From Chitinophaga parva (GTDB lineage Bacteria > Bacteroidota > Bacteroidia > Chitinophagales > Chitinophagaceae): DNA of 64,000 nt. Under the pieces are notes generated by a model. The model was given only the letters and a program-made list of their open reading frames with translations. It did no database searches and was not told the DNA's origin. Every line of letters starts with the position of its first letter. The first letter of the stretch is position 1. The position numbers and the translations under genes were made by a program. The stretch is taken from assembly GCF_003071345.1 (NCBI RefSeq), contig NZ_QCYK01000001.1, forward strand, positions 1,426,001-1,490,000, in the 5' to 3' direction. Shown here one piece after another: positions 51,840-61,202 of the stretch.

Positions 51840-54158
51840 ATGAAGCATTATATTCTCCAGGATGCCTGGAACATTATTGAAGAAGGATTTGAACCACACC
51901 TGCATAAAATCTCTGAAAGCATTTTCAGCATTGGCAACGGCCGCATGGGCCAGCGCGCTAACTTTGAAGAGGACTACACCGGTGAAAGCCTGCAAGGCAG
52001 CTACGTAGCCGGCGTGTACTACCCGGACAAGACCCGCGTGGGCTGGTGGAAGAACGGCTACCCGGAATACTTTGCCAAGGTGCTGAATGCAGCCAACTGG
52101 ATAGGCATTCACCTGAAAATAAATGAGGAGGTGCTGGACCTGGCTACCTGCAAAACGGAAGGTTTCCGCCGGGTGCTGAACATGCAGGAAGGCTACCTGG
52201 AACGCAGCTTCACGGCTACCCTGCAAAATGGTACACGGGTACGCATACACGCGGTCAGGTTTTGCAGCATCGTGGATGATGAGGCCGGGGCCGTACGCTA
52301 CAGCATTACCCCGCTGGATGCATCCGCCCGCCTGGAAATAACACCTTACGTGGATGGGGATGTGCGCAACCAGGACGCCAACTATGACGAAAAGTTCTGG
52401 AACCCCATTGCCCATGAACTGGTGAACCATGAAGGTTACCTTACCCTGGAAACCCGCAAAACGGCGTTCCAGGTAACCACCGGCATGCACTGCGTGGTGG
52501 AGCGCGCCGGTGCTGCACTGGCTCCCCAGGTGACCACCGCGGAGGCCAAATATATTGCCGCCACTTACCACACGGAGGCCAATGCCGGTGAGGAAGTTGT
52601 GGTGTATAAATACGCGGTGAACCTCTCTTCTGAAAACCACCCGAAAGACCAGCTGGTGGCGCATGCAAAAAATATAATGGCCGATGTGGTGACGAAAGGC
52701 TTTGACGTGATGAAGCAGGAGCAGGCGGCTGCCTGGGCCAGCAAGTGGGAAGAGAGCGACATTGTCATTGAGGGCGATGTAGCCGCACAGCAGGGCATCC
52801 GCTTCAACATTTTCCAGCTCAATCAAACTTACACCGGTGAAGACGCGCGCCTGAACATTGGTCCCAAAGGCTTTACCGGAGAGAAATATGGGGGATCTAC
52901 TTATTGGGATACGGAAGCGTACTGCATTCCTTTTTACCTGGCTACCGCAGGGCCGCAAGTGGCCCGTAACCTGCTGGTGTACCGTCACCGCCACCTGCAA
53001 AAGGCTATTGAGAATGCACAGAAGCTGGGCTTCAAAGATGGCGCCGCCTTATATCCCATGGTGACAATGAACGGGGAAGAATGCCATAACGAATGGGAGA
53101 TCACCTTTGAAGAGATCCACCGCAACGCCGCCATTGCATTTGCTATTTACAACTACATCCGCTATACCGGCGATGCGGCTTACCTGGCGGAGTATGGCCT
53201 GGAAGTGCTCATCGGCATTGCCCGCTTCTGGGCACAGCGCGTAAGCTGGAGCAATGACCGCCATCAGTACGTGATGCTGGGCGTTACCGGCCCCAATGAA
53301 TATGAGAACAATGTGAATAATAACTGGTACACCAGCACCATGGCTACCTGGTGCCTGGAGTATACCCTGCAATCATTGCAGTATGTGCAGCAGCAGGAGG
53401 CCGCGCGTTACAATGAGTTGTTGCAGCTCACCCGCTTCAAAGCAGAAGAAGCCACGCAATGGCAGCACGTGATAGACAATATGTACTATCCCGCATCAAA
53501 GGAGCTGGGCATTTTCCTGCAGCAGGATGGTTACCTGGATAAAGAACAGATCCTGGTAAAGGACCTGCCGGCCAGTGAGCGCCCGCTGAACCAAAAATGG
53601 AGCTGGGACCGCATCCTGCGCTCCTGCTTCATTAAACAGGCAGACGTATTACAGGGACTTTACTTCCTGGAAGACCGCTATGATCTTGACACCATCCGCC
53701 GCAACTATGATTTCTATGAGCCGCGTACGGTGCATGAAAGTTCGCTTTCTCCCTGTGTACATGCCATTGTAGCGGCAAAGCTCGGGGATGAGCAACGTGC
53801 TTATGAATTTTACCTGCGCACTTCCCGCCTGGACCTGGATGATTATAACAACGATACGGAAGATGGCCTGCACATCACGTCCATGGCAGGTACCTGGATG
53901 AGCGTGGTAGAGGGTTTTGCCGGCATGCGCGTGCGCAACGGGCAGCTGCACTTTGCACCCTTCCTGCCTTCCAAATGGACGTCTTTTGCGTTCAAGATCC
54001 GTTTCCGCGGGGCTATTTTACACGTACAAATTGATCAACGCCAGGTACAAATCACCAATGCTTCCAGCCATGAGATCACCGTGTTCATTCACGGGGCGGC
54101 GCTTACCGCCGCCGCAGGTGCTACCGTAGGCCTCAGCCAGGAATTAATAAAAGCGTAA
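51840..54158 (+). CDS. GH65 maltose phosphorylase
   Basis: The 772-residue protein has the four GH65 parts: an N-terminal beta-sandwich (about 1-260), a helical linker, the (alpha/alpha)6 barrel and a small C-terminal beta domain. The acid catalyst is Glu487 in [14 protein letters not shown], and the phosphate site is expected near [25 protein letters not shown] (about 583-610) and [12 protein letters not shown] (about 634-645). It splits maltose with phosphate to glucose and beta-glucose-1-phosphate in the cytoplasm; it has no signal peptide. Trehalose or kojibiose phosphorylases share the fold, but pgmB and the amylases next to it favour maltose. Confidence 0.93.
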   Translation: [772 protein letters not shown]

Positions 54159-54159
54159 A

Positions 54160-55938
54160 TTGAAGGTGAAAAAACAATACACACTTTTAATGGTGGCTGC
54201 GCTGTGGCTCCTAAGCAGCGGGGCTGCCCATGCCCAGGAGACTATGGAAAACGAAGCAGGTCATACCCACCACAAGCTGGTCATCTATCAACTGATGGTC
54301 CGCCTGTATGGTAACAAACAAACGCACCAGCAATTTTACGGCAGCGCGGAGCAGAACGGCGTAGGTAAGTTCAACGACATTACGGACAAGGCCCTGGAAG
54401 GCATGAAGCAACTGGGCGCATCGCACGTGTGGTTTACCGGTGTGCTGGAACACGCCAGCATGGCGGATTACAGCGCCTATGGCATTCCCGCGGATGATCC
54501 CATTATTGTGAAAGGCCGCGCAGGATCGCCGTATGCAGTGCGGGACTATTATGATGTGGACCCGGACCTGGCCGTGTCTGTGCCCAACCGCATGGCGGAA
54601 TGGGAGGCGCTCATAGACCGCACCCACGCCCATGGCCTTAAAGTGGTAATGGACTTTGTGCCCAACCATGTGGCACGTAATTACCACTCCGATGCGAAAC
54701 CAGCCGGGGTGGCGGATTTCGGCGCAGCCGACAATACCAGTGTTGTATTCAGCCCCCATAATGATTTTTACTATGTGCCCGGGCAAACACTGGTGGTACC
54801 CGGTATGCTGAACCCGCAGCTGAAGGCCATGCTCAGCGACCTGCCTTATAAACCTTACGTGGAAAATCCCGCGAAGGCCACTGGCAACAATGTTTTCAGT
54901 GCCACGCCTTCCGTGGATGACTGGTATGAAACCGTGAAACTCAACTACGGCATAGACTACCAGGCCAATCAAGATCATTTTGATCCCATCCCTCCCGTGT
55001 GGCAAAAGATGCGCGACATCCTGCTGTACTGGACCTACAAGCATGTGGACGGCTTCCGCTGCGACATGGCAGAAATGGTACCCGTAGCCTTCTGGCGCTG
55101 GGTGATCCCCCAGGTAAAGCAGGTGAATCCCGGTATTATATTCGTGGCTGAGTCATATAACCCGAACGACTATACGAAGTACTTGAACGAAGCCCGCTTT
55201 GACTATCTCTATGACAAGGTAGGTATGTACGATGCACTGAAACGCCTTATCCGCAATGAACCCGGTGCGGAGGTAAGTGATATAGATCACGTCCTGCAAA
55301 CCCAATCACAGCTGGACCCTTCCCGCCTGGTGCGCTTCCTGGAGAATCATGATGAGGAGCGTGTGGCATCGCCCGGCTTTGCGGGCAACGCGTGGTATGC
55401 AAGGCCCGCCATGGTAGCCTGTGCTACACTGGGCAGCGGCCCGGTGATGGTTTACTTTGGCCAGGAAGAAGGGGAGCGCGCAGCCGGTGTGGAAGGCTTT
55501 GGCGGAGAAGATGGCCGCACCACCATTTTTGACTACTGGGGGGTAGCCGCCCATCAGGCCTGGATGAACAACGGCGCCTTTGATGGTGGCCAGCTTACGG
55601 ATGACCAGCGGAATTTGCGTAATTTCTATGCCACCTTATTGAACATCACGGCGCAAAGCCCTGCATTGCAAAATGGCGTGTTCCAGGAGATCAAGGACTG
55701 TCCCGGTTTCAGTAACAAACAATATGCATTCCTGCGTACCAGCAGCACACAGCAGTTACTGGTAGTCCTCAACTTTGACCACAACCAGGCGCTGGATGCG
55801 CAGCTTACCCTGCCCGGTGTGTCAGGCAAAACCATTAAGGACCTGCTGTCTGGCCACTCCCTGGTGGCGGGGCAGGCTAACAATATCCCGGTAAAGGTGG
55901 GGCCGTATGATGCGGCCATTTATGAGATAGGGCGTTAA
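54160..55938 (+). CDS. Second GH13 alpha-amylase, secreted
   Basis: The 592-residue protein starts at TTG 54160, one base after the GH65 stop. The signal peptide MKVKKQYTLLMVAALWLLSSGAAHAQ follows directly and no ATG is nearby, so TTG is convincing. The GH13 barrel has Asp302 (GFRCDMAEM), Glu331 (FVAESYN) and Asp398 (ENHDEERV) as nucleophile, acid/base and stabiliser. Between them lies MDFVPNHVARNYHSDAKP with the calcium-site Asn. It has no N-terminal beta domain, unlike the first amylase, and has a distinctive insertion AYGIPADDPIIVKGRAGSPYAVRDYYDV near 108-135. It likely acts on maltodextrins in the periplasm or outside. Tight coupling to GH65 suggests a shared translation rate. Confidence 0.92.
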   Translation: MKVKKQYTLLMVAALWLLSSGAAHAQETMENEAGHTHHKLVIYQLMVRLYGNKQTHQQFYGSAEQNGVGKFNDITDKALEGMKQLGASHVWFTGVLEHASMADYSAYGIPADDPIIVKGRAGSPYAVRDYYDVDPDLAVSVPNRMAEWEALIDRTHAHGLKVVMDFVPNHVARNYHSDAKPAGVADFGAADNTSVVFSPHNDFYYVPGQTLVVPGMLNPQLKAMLSDLPYKPYVENPAKATGNNVFSATPSVDDWYETVKLNYGIDYQANQDHFDPIPPVWQKMRDILLYWTYKHVDGFRCDMAEMVPVAFWRWVIPQVKQVNPGIIFVAESYNPNDYTKYLNEARFDYLYDKVGMYDALKRLIRNEPGAEVSDIDHVLQTQSQLDPSRLVRFLENHDEERVASPGFAGNAWYARPAMVACATLGSGPVMVYFGQEEGERAAGVEGFGGEDGRTTIFDYWGVAAHQAWMNNGAFDGGQLTDDQRNLRNFYATLLNITAQSPALQNGVFQEIKDCPGFSNKQYAFLRTSSTQQLLVVLNFDHNQALDAQLTLPGVSGKTIKDLLSGHSLVAGQANNIPVKVGPYDAAIYEIGR

Positions 55939-55984
55939 AAATTTTACCACCTCCTAACTGCCGACTTTTGTATATCACATTTTA

Positions 55985-57373
55985 ATGCACGTCATGAAAC
56001 AGGATAAGCCACGGCTGTCTAAAGCAGCGATCTGGAATATGAGCATGGGGTTTTTAGGGATCCAGTTTGGGTTTGCCCTGCAGAATGGGAATGCGTCCCG
56101 CATTTTGCAAACCTTTGGAGCAGACGTGGCGCACCTTCCTTTATTCTGGCTGGCGGCACCGCTTACCGGCATTATTGTACAGCCCATCATCGGGCATTAT
56201 AGTGACCGTACATGGAACAGGCTGGGGCGGCGTAAACCTTACTTCCTGGCAGGGGCCATCCTCACCGCACTGGCGCTGGTGCTGCTGCCCAATGCCGGTG
56301 TGATGGCGGCTTTGCTGCCACCCATTGCCATTGGTGCCGGCATGCTTATGATCATGGATGCTTCTATCAATGTGGCCATGGAGCCTTTCCGCGCGCTGGT
56401 GGGGGATAAGCTGCCGGATGCGCAACGCAGTGCGGGCTTTTCTGTACAAACATTTTTAATAGGCCTGGGGGCCGTGATGGGTTCTGCCATGCCTTACTGG
56501 CTGGATCATTACCTCGGCGTGGCCAAGACGGATGACCCGGGCGTGGTACCCAGGAATGTGGTCTATTCTTTTTACATCGGGGCATTTGTACTGACCGCTA
56601 CTATTTTGTGGACCATCCTTTCTACGAAAGAATATTCACCGGAAGAAATGCGGAGCTTTGAAGGCGATGCAACTGCAACCGGTAATGCTACATCTGTGAC
56701 TTTACAGGAAGCACCACTGGAGGCTAAACGTGGTCTGAGTACTATTTTCAGCGACTTTGCGAACATGCCCAAGGCCATGCGCCAACTGGGGCTGGTGCAA
56801 TTCTTTTCCTGGTTTGCCTTGTTTTCCATGTGGGTGTTCACCACGCCGGCCATTGCGCAATTTGTATACCATACCTTACCGGGCGATACCAGTTCTTCCA
56901 CGTATGCAGATGCCAGTAACCAGGTGAATGTGATGTTCGGTGTGTACAACGGCGTAAGCGCCGTATATGCGTTACTGTTACCCGTGATAGTCAGTAAGAC
57001 CAGCCGTAAATTGACACATGCACTTTCCCTCGTTGCGGGGGGCATCGGATTGATCAGCATTTATTTTATACAGCACCCGGCATTTCTTGTTATTCCCATG
57101 ATCGGTGTGGGCCTGGCCTGGGGCAGTATCCTGGCTATGCCGTATGCCATTCTTTCCAGTACCTTGCCCCCGCGCAAGATGGGTGTGTATATGGGGATCT
57201 TCAACTTCTTCATCACCTTTCCGCAGATCGTGAACGGCATTTTTGGTGGCATGATCGAGAAGTATCTGTATGGAGGGCAGCCGGTTTACGCGGTGGTAAT
57301 GGCGGGCGTGTTCATGCTGCTGGCGGCCCTCTCCGTGATGTATGTGCAGGATAAGGAGCGGGAAGTTGCGTAG
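55985..57373 (+). CDS. MFS sugar transporter, SLC45-like (maltose/sucrose type)
   Basis: The 462-residue protein has twelve membrane helices of the major facilitator type. The loop between helices 2 and 3 reads PIIGHYSDRTWNRLGRRKPYFLAG (about 59-82), the signature of the glycoside-proton symporter group close to SLC45 and MelB-like carriers. A long cytoplasmic loop (about 215-255) separates the two halves. Placed after amylases and maltose phosphorylase, it is the best candidate for moving maltose from the periplasm to the cytoplasm. ATG 55985 or 55994 (MKQDKPRLSK) could be the start. Confidence 0.9.
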   Translation: MHVMKQDKPRLSKAAIWNMSMGFLGIQFGFALQNGNASRILQTFGADVAHLPLFWLAAPLTGIIVQPIIGHYSDRTWNRLGRRKPYFLAGAILTALALVLLPNAGVMAALLPPIAIGAGMLMIMDASINVAMEPFRALVGDKLPDAQRSAGFSVQTFLIGLGAVMGSAMPYWLDHYLGVAKTDDPGVVPRNVVYSFYIGAFVLTATILWTILSTKEYSPEEMRSFEGDATATGNATSVTLQEAPLEAKRGLSTIFSDFANMPKAMRQLGLVQFFSWFALFSMWVFTTPAIAQFVYHTLPGDTSSSTYADASNQVNVMFGVYNGVSAVYALLLPVIVSKTSRKLTHALSLVAGGIGLISIYFIQHPAFLVIPMIGVGLAWGSILAMPYAILSSTLPPRKMGVYMGIFNFFITFPQIVNGIFGGMIEKYLYGGQPVYAVVMAGVFMLLAALSVMYVQDKEREVA

Positions 57374-57476
57374 TAATACTTTCTTATCCATTCCTGGCAC
57401 CAGATTGCCCCGTACCCCAAAAAATACGTGTATATGTCGCGCTTTGTCGCTAGTTTAACGACTTACGTATTCACTT

Positions 57477-58955
57477 ATGAAGAAATTACTGTGTTGCTAT
57501 TTTCTACTCGCCGCAGCCTCCCTGGCGCGTGCGCAGGCGCCTAAGCCTTACGGACCACTGCCTTCCAAAGCCCAGCTGCAATGGCATGAAACAGGCATGT
57601 ACTGCATCATCCACTACGGTCCGGATACTTACACGAACAAAGAATGGGGCTATGGCGATGAAGATCCCGCCATTGTAAATCCCGATGCGTTTAACGCCAG
57701 CCAGATCGTAGGAGCGGCCAAAGCCGGCGGCTTCAAAGGCATTGTGCTGGTGGCCAAGCACCACGACGGCTTCTGCCTCTGGCCTACCGCCACCACGGGA
57801 CATAACATTTCCAAAAGCCCATGGAAGAATGGCAAAGGCGATATGGTGCGCGAATTTTCCAACGCGTGCAAGCAGCTGAACATGAAAATGGGCATCTACT
57901 GCTCGCCCTGGGACCGCAACAACGCGGCCTACGGCCAGCCGGAGTACCTGAAAATATACCGCGGACAGATCAGGGAGCTCTATACCCGTTACGGCCCGCT
58001 TTTCCTCTCCTGGCATGATGGTGCCAACGGGGGAGACGGTTACTATGGCGGCGCCCGTGAAAAAAGGGAAATAGACCGCAGCACCTATTACGGATGGGAT
58101 ACCACCTGGGCCCTGGTGCGCAAGCTGCAACCCATGGCCGCCATCTTTGGTGATGTAGGCCCTGATGTGCGCTGGGTAGGCAATGAAAAAGGCGAAGCTG
58201 GCGAAACCTGCTGGGCCACCTACACGCCCCATGCCCCGGTAGAAGGCAAGGAGCCGGGCAATGGTTTTACCAAAGACAAAGAAGGCATTGAAGGCCAACG
58301 GGACGGCAGGTACTGGATGCCCGCAGAATGTGATGTGGCACTGCGGCCGGGCTGGATGTACCACCCCGAAGAAGATGAAAAAGTAAAATCCCCGGCAAAG
58401 CTGGCAGACATTTACTATAAAAGCGTGGGCCGTGGCGCCGGCTGGGACCTGGGCCTCTCACCCAACCGCCACGGGCAGCTGCATCCCAATGATGTGAAAG
58501 CCCTGGCCGCCTTTGGCACCTACCTGAGGGGCACCTTTGCCAGCAACCTGCTGAAAGGCGCCACCCTCAAGGCTTCCAACGTGCGCCAGCACAACGCGAA
58601 GTTTGGCACCGCCTTCCTCACAGACGCCGATGCATACTCCTACTGGGCTACAGACGACAGTGTGCACACGGCTTCCCTGGAAGCAGACCTGCACAAGCCC
58701 CAGACCTTTGACGTGGTGCGCCTGCGGGAGAACATTAAGCTGGGCCAGCGCGTAGAGGCCTTCGCGGTAGATGCGTGGGTAGACGGGCAATGGAAGGAAG
58801 TGGCCAAAGGCACCAGCATCGGGTCGCAACGCCTGTTGCGCTTAGACCAGCCAGTAACCGCTGCCAAAGTACGTTTCCGCTTTACGCAGGCCCCGGTTTG
58901 CCTGGCCATCAGTGACCTGGGCCTCTTCAAACAGGCGGCCCTGCCGGTGGAATGA
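57477..58955 (+). CDS. GH29 alpha-L-fucosidase
   Basis: The 492-residue protein has a signal peptide (LLAAASLARAQ), a GH29 catalytic barrel and a C-terminal beta-sandwich (about 345-490, with discoidin-like sugar-binding features). The barrel has GMYCIIHYGPDTYTNKEWGYGDEDP (about 39-63), AKHHDGFCLW (about 92-101), SPWDRNN (about 142-148) and the nucleophile Asp181 in LSWHDGANG. The lack of a GH29-A-type acid/base motif suggests subfamily B, active on branched 1,3/1,4-linked fucose. It is 103 bases after the maltose carrier. Fucosidase activity does not fit maltose use, so the gene may be a separate unit or give access to mixed glycans. Confidence 0.9.
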   Translation: MKKLLCCYFLLAAASLARAQAPKPYGPLPSKAQLQWHETGMYCIIHYGPDTYTNKEWGYGDEDPAIVNPDAFNASQIVGAAKAGGFKGIVLVAKHHDGFCLWPTATTGHNISKSPWKNGKGDMVREFSNACKQLNMKMGIYCSPWDRNNAAYGQPEYLKIYRGQIRELYTRYGPLFLSWHDGANGGDGYYGGAREKREIDRSTYYGWDTTWALVRKLQPMAAIFGDVGPDVRWVGNEKGEAGETCWATYTPHAPVEGKEPGNGFTKDKEGIEGQRDGRYWMPAECDVALRPGWMYHPEEDEKVKSPAKLADIYYKSVGRGAGWDLGLSPNRHGQLHPNDVKALAAFGTYLRGTFASNLLKGATLKASNVRQHNAKFGTAFLTDADAYSYWATDDSVHTASLEADLHKPQTFDVVRLRENIKLGQRVEAFAVDAWVDGQWKEVAKGTSIGSQRLLRLDQPVTAAKVRFRFTQAPVCLAISDLGLFKQAALPVE

Positions 58956-59108
58956 TGATAAATATCCCCATTTATTCCAGGGGTGCCTGTGACGCGTGAA
59001 TTGTTGTGTGAGCTGAAAATGAACTGAATACCCATGCTGATTTACAAGCATGTTTTAAATGGAATGCTTTTTGGTTTTTGGCTCATACACACTCAAAGAC
59101 ATAGGACA

Positions 59109-59483
59109 ATGGAACAGTTATTAGCAGCCAGGGATAGATTGCAGCGCCTGGAGTTTGAAAGCAACCGTGTGATGGAATTGCGTTTGCTGGTGTTGTCAGC
59201 CCTGAACCACATCATGCGTTTGCACATAACCTGCCCCGATGCGCGCCAGCGCACGATCTATAAAGACGCCTTCCGCGTAATGCTGTTTAACTATAAAACA
59301 ATAGAATCGGCCCGGGAAGACGACGCCGTATTGTTTGTCACCTGCCGGACCAAGGCGGTGAACGCCATGGACGAGCTGATGATGCAGCTTTGCATCCTGG
59401 AGGCCCGGGGCCAGGAAGCCTTGCCCGGCCTGAGTTTGAGAGGACAGGTGGTGCCTGGCCAGCCGCAACTGAAGATCGCTTAA
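59109..59483 (+). CDS. Small helical protein of unknown function
   Basis: The 124-residue protein is mostly helical and charged, beginning MEQLLAARDRLQRLEFESNRVMELRLLVLSALNHIM. Later comes a DARQRTIYKDAFRVMLFNYKTIESAREDDAVLF segment, and the end is loop-rich (GLSLRGQVVPGQPQLKIA). There is no signal peptide or membrane helix and I do not recognise a family. The start is ATG 59109; a longer frame from 59034 adds 25 residues that look like an extra hydrophobic segment but less likely coding. It ends with a strong terminator and stands alone. Confidence 0.65.
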   Translation: MEQLLAARDRLQRLEFESNRVMELRLLVLSALNHIMRLHITCPDARQRTIYKDAFRVMLFNYKTIESAREDDAVLFVTCRTKAVNAMDELMMQLCILEARGQEALPGLSLRGQVVPGQPQLKIA

Positions 59484-59505
59484 TAACAGTTTGATATAAA
59501 CCTGG

Positions 59506-59541
59506 ACCGGCACGCCCCAAAGCGTGCCGGTTCTTTGTCTT
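59506..59541 (+). terminator. Terminator after the small helical protein gene
   Basis: ACCGGCACGC (59506-59515) and GCGTGCCGGT (59522-59531) form a perfect 10-bp stem with a 6-base loop, followed by TCTTTGTCTTT. Confidence 0.85.
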
Positions 59542-59649
59542 TCCGCCTTTATTAATTTTCTGTGCCTTTCCTAAAAAGTTTGCCCGTGCCCCTATTTTTT
59601 GGTTGCTTTGTGAAATTTTTCCAGAAAGTAACCACTTTTTTCACCTGGC

Positions 59650-59657
59650 TATATTTG
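59650..59657 (+). promoter_or_regulatory. Promoter -7 element of mgtE
   Basis: TATATTTG matches TAnnTTTG exactly, 45 bases before the mgtE ATG. No TTG at the usual -33 distance was found. Confidence 0.5.
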
Positions 59658-59702
59658 CCCGCGCTGTAAAAGTGCCGGCATCCGGCTGTAAATCCCTGCA
59701 GT

Positions 59703-61112
59703 ATGGAACAAGAACTGAAATGGCTACGCGACGCGTTAAAACAAACCCTGAACACCGGTGATGAAGCAGCCCTGCAGGAATTGCTGAATAGCCAGAACAT
59801 CAGCGACATTGCCGCGCTGATAGACGAATACCCGGAATACACTTCCCAGGTGATGTCTACCCTGGCCGTGCACCGCGCCGCCAGCGTATTCAAGATCCTC
59901 GACATCAATGCCCAGAAAACCATCGTACGGGAGCTGCACTCTTCCCGCACCGCAGCCCTGCTCAATGAACTGCCCGCGGACGACCGTACCGATTTCCTGG
60001 AAGAGCTGCCCAAGAAAGTGATCCGCGATCTCATTAAACTGCTGGACCCCGAGGAACGCAAGATCACGCTTTCCCTGCTGGGCTACCCGGAAGACAGTGT
60101 AGGCCGCCTGATGACGCCTGAATACGTGTACCTCTCCATCCACAACACCGTGGCCCAGGCCTTCGAGATCATCCGGAAAGTTGGCGTACACATGGAAACC
60201 ATTGATGTGGTATACGTGGTGAATGAGCATGGGGAACTGGTAGATGACATCCGGATCAAAGACCTCATCCTGGCCGAACCGCACGCCCGCATGGACCAGA
60301 TCACAGACGACCGCGTGATCGCCCTCAACGTGCATGACGACCAGGAGCACGCCAGCCAGGTGTTTAAGATGAACAACCGCGTGGCGCTGCCTGTAACGGA
60401 TGATTATAACATCCTGCTGGGCATTGTAACGATAGATGACATCCTCTGGGTGGCAGATGAAGAGTACAGCGAGGATATGCAGAAGATAGGGGGTACCGAG
60501 GCCCTGAATGAGCCTTACCTTAATATTTCTTTTCCCAAACTGATACAGAAACGTGTAGGCTGGCTGGTGATCCTTTTCCTGAGTGAAATGCTCACTTCAT
60601 CGGCCATGCAGTTCTTTGCCAAGGAGCTGGAAGCAGCCATCATGCTGTCTTTCTTTGTGCCACTGATCATGTCCAGCGGTGGTAATAGCGGTTCACAGGC
60701 CAGCACGCTCATTATCCAGGCCATGACGGTGGGCGAGGTGCGCCTGTCTGACTGGTGGCGGGTCATGCGGCGAGAGATACTCAGCGGTCTTACGCTGGGC
60801 GGCATCCTGGGCTTCATTGGCTTTGTGCGTATTGCCTTCTGGCACTACATGATGGCGCACGGCATCATGCAGGACGTGTATGGGGAGCACTGGATAGAAC
60901 TGGGCCTGGCTGTGGGCTTCACGCTGGTAGGGGTGGTGCTCTGGGGCACTTTCTCCGGGTCTATGCTGCCCATGGTGCTGAAGAAGCTGGGTGCGGACCC
61001 TGCCGTGTCTTCGGCCCCGTTTGTATCTACCCTGGTGGACGTAACGGGCCTCATCATTTACTTCTCCGTAGCCTACATTTTCCTGCACCAGCTTTTTGTG
61101 CAGGCAGCATAG
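59703..61112 (+). CDS. mgtE: Magnesium transporter MgtE
   Basis: The 469-residue protein has the full MgtE plan: an N-terminal helical superhelix (about 1-130, EYPEYTSQVMSTLAVHRAASVFKILD), two CBS domains that sense magnesium (about 140-275, VGRLMTPEYVYLSIHNTVAQAFEIIRK and GIVTIDDILWVADEE), a plug helix and five membrane helices. The pore signature SSGGNSGSQASTLIIQAMTVGEV is at about 322-344, and an Asp near the last helix (LVDVTGLIIYF) fits the conserved magnesium site. It forms a dimeric magnesium channel of the inner membrane. It is a single gene with its own promoter and terminator. Confidence 0.96.
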   Translation: MEQELKWLRDALKQTLNTGDEAALQELLNSQNISDIAALIDEYPEYTSQVMSTLAVHRAASVFKILDINAQKTIVRELHSSRTAALLNELPADDRTDFLEELPKKVIRDLIKLLDPEERKITLSLLGYPEDSVGRLMTPEYVYLSIHNTVAQAFEIIRKVGVHMETIDVVYVVNEHGELVDDIRIKDLILAEPHARMDQITDDRVIALNVHDDQEHASQVFKMNNRVALPVTDDYNILLGIVTIDDILWVADEEYSEDMQKIGGTEALNEPYLNISFPKLIQKRVGWLVILFLSEMLTSSAMQFFAKELEAAIMLSFFVPLIMSSGGNSGSQASTLIIQAMTVGEVRLSDWWRVMRREILSGLTLGGILGFIGFVRIAFWHYMMAHGIMQDVYGEHWIELGLAVGFTLVGVVLWGTFSGSMLPMVLKKLGADPAVSSAPFVSTLVDVTGLIIYFSVAYIFLHQLFVQAA

Positions 61113-61129
61113 GAGATGGCATATCATTT

Positions 61130-61164
61130 AAAGGAGGACGGCATTATGGCCGTCCTCCTTTTTA
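61130..61164 (+). terminator. Terminator of mgtE
   Basis: A perfect 13-bp stem (61130-61142 with 61149-61161) with a 6-base loop is followed by TTT. Confidence 0.88.
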
Positions 61165-61165
61165 A

Positions 61166-61197
61166 TTTGGATACTTACTGATTAGTAAGTAAATTTG
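61166..61197 (+). promoter_or_regulatory. Promoter with TetR operator inside
   Basis: TTTG (61166-61169), a 20-base spacer and TAAATTTG (61190-61197) form a perfect Bacteroidota promoter. Between the two boxes lies TACTTACT-GATT-AGTAAGTA (61172-61191), a perfect inverted repeat with 8-base arms, typical of TetR/AcrR operators. The -7 box overlaps its last two bases, so bound repressor would block RNA polymerase. ATG 61203 is five bases after the -7 box. Confidence 0.8.
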
Positions 61198-61202
61198 CGG
61201 GC

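Noticed and set aside
51600..53000. 466-codon minus-strand frame across pgmB and GH65 genes
   Set aside because: It crosses two real genes on the other strand and has no recognisable domain.
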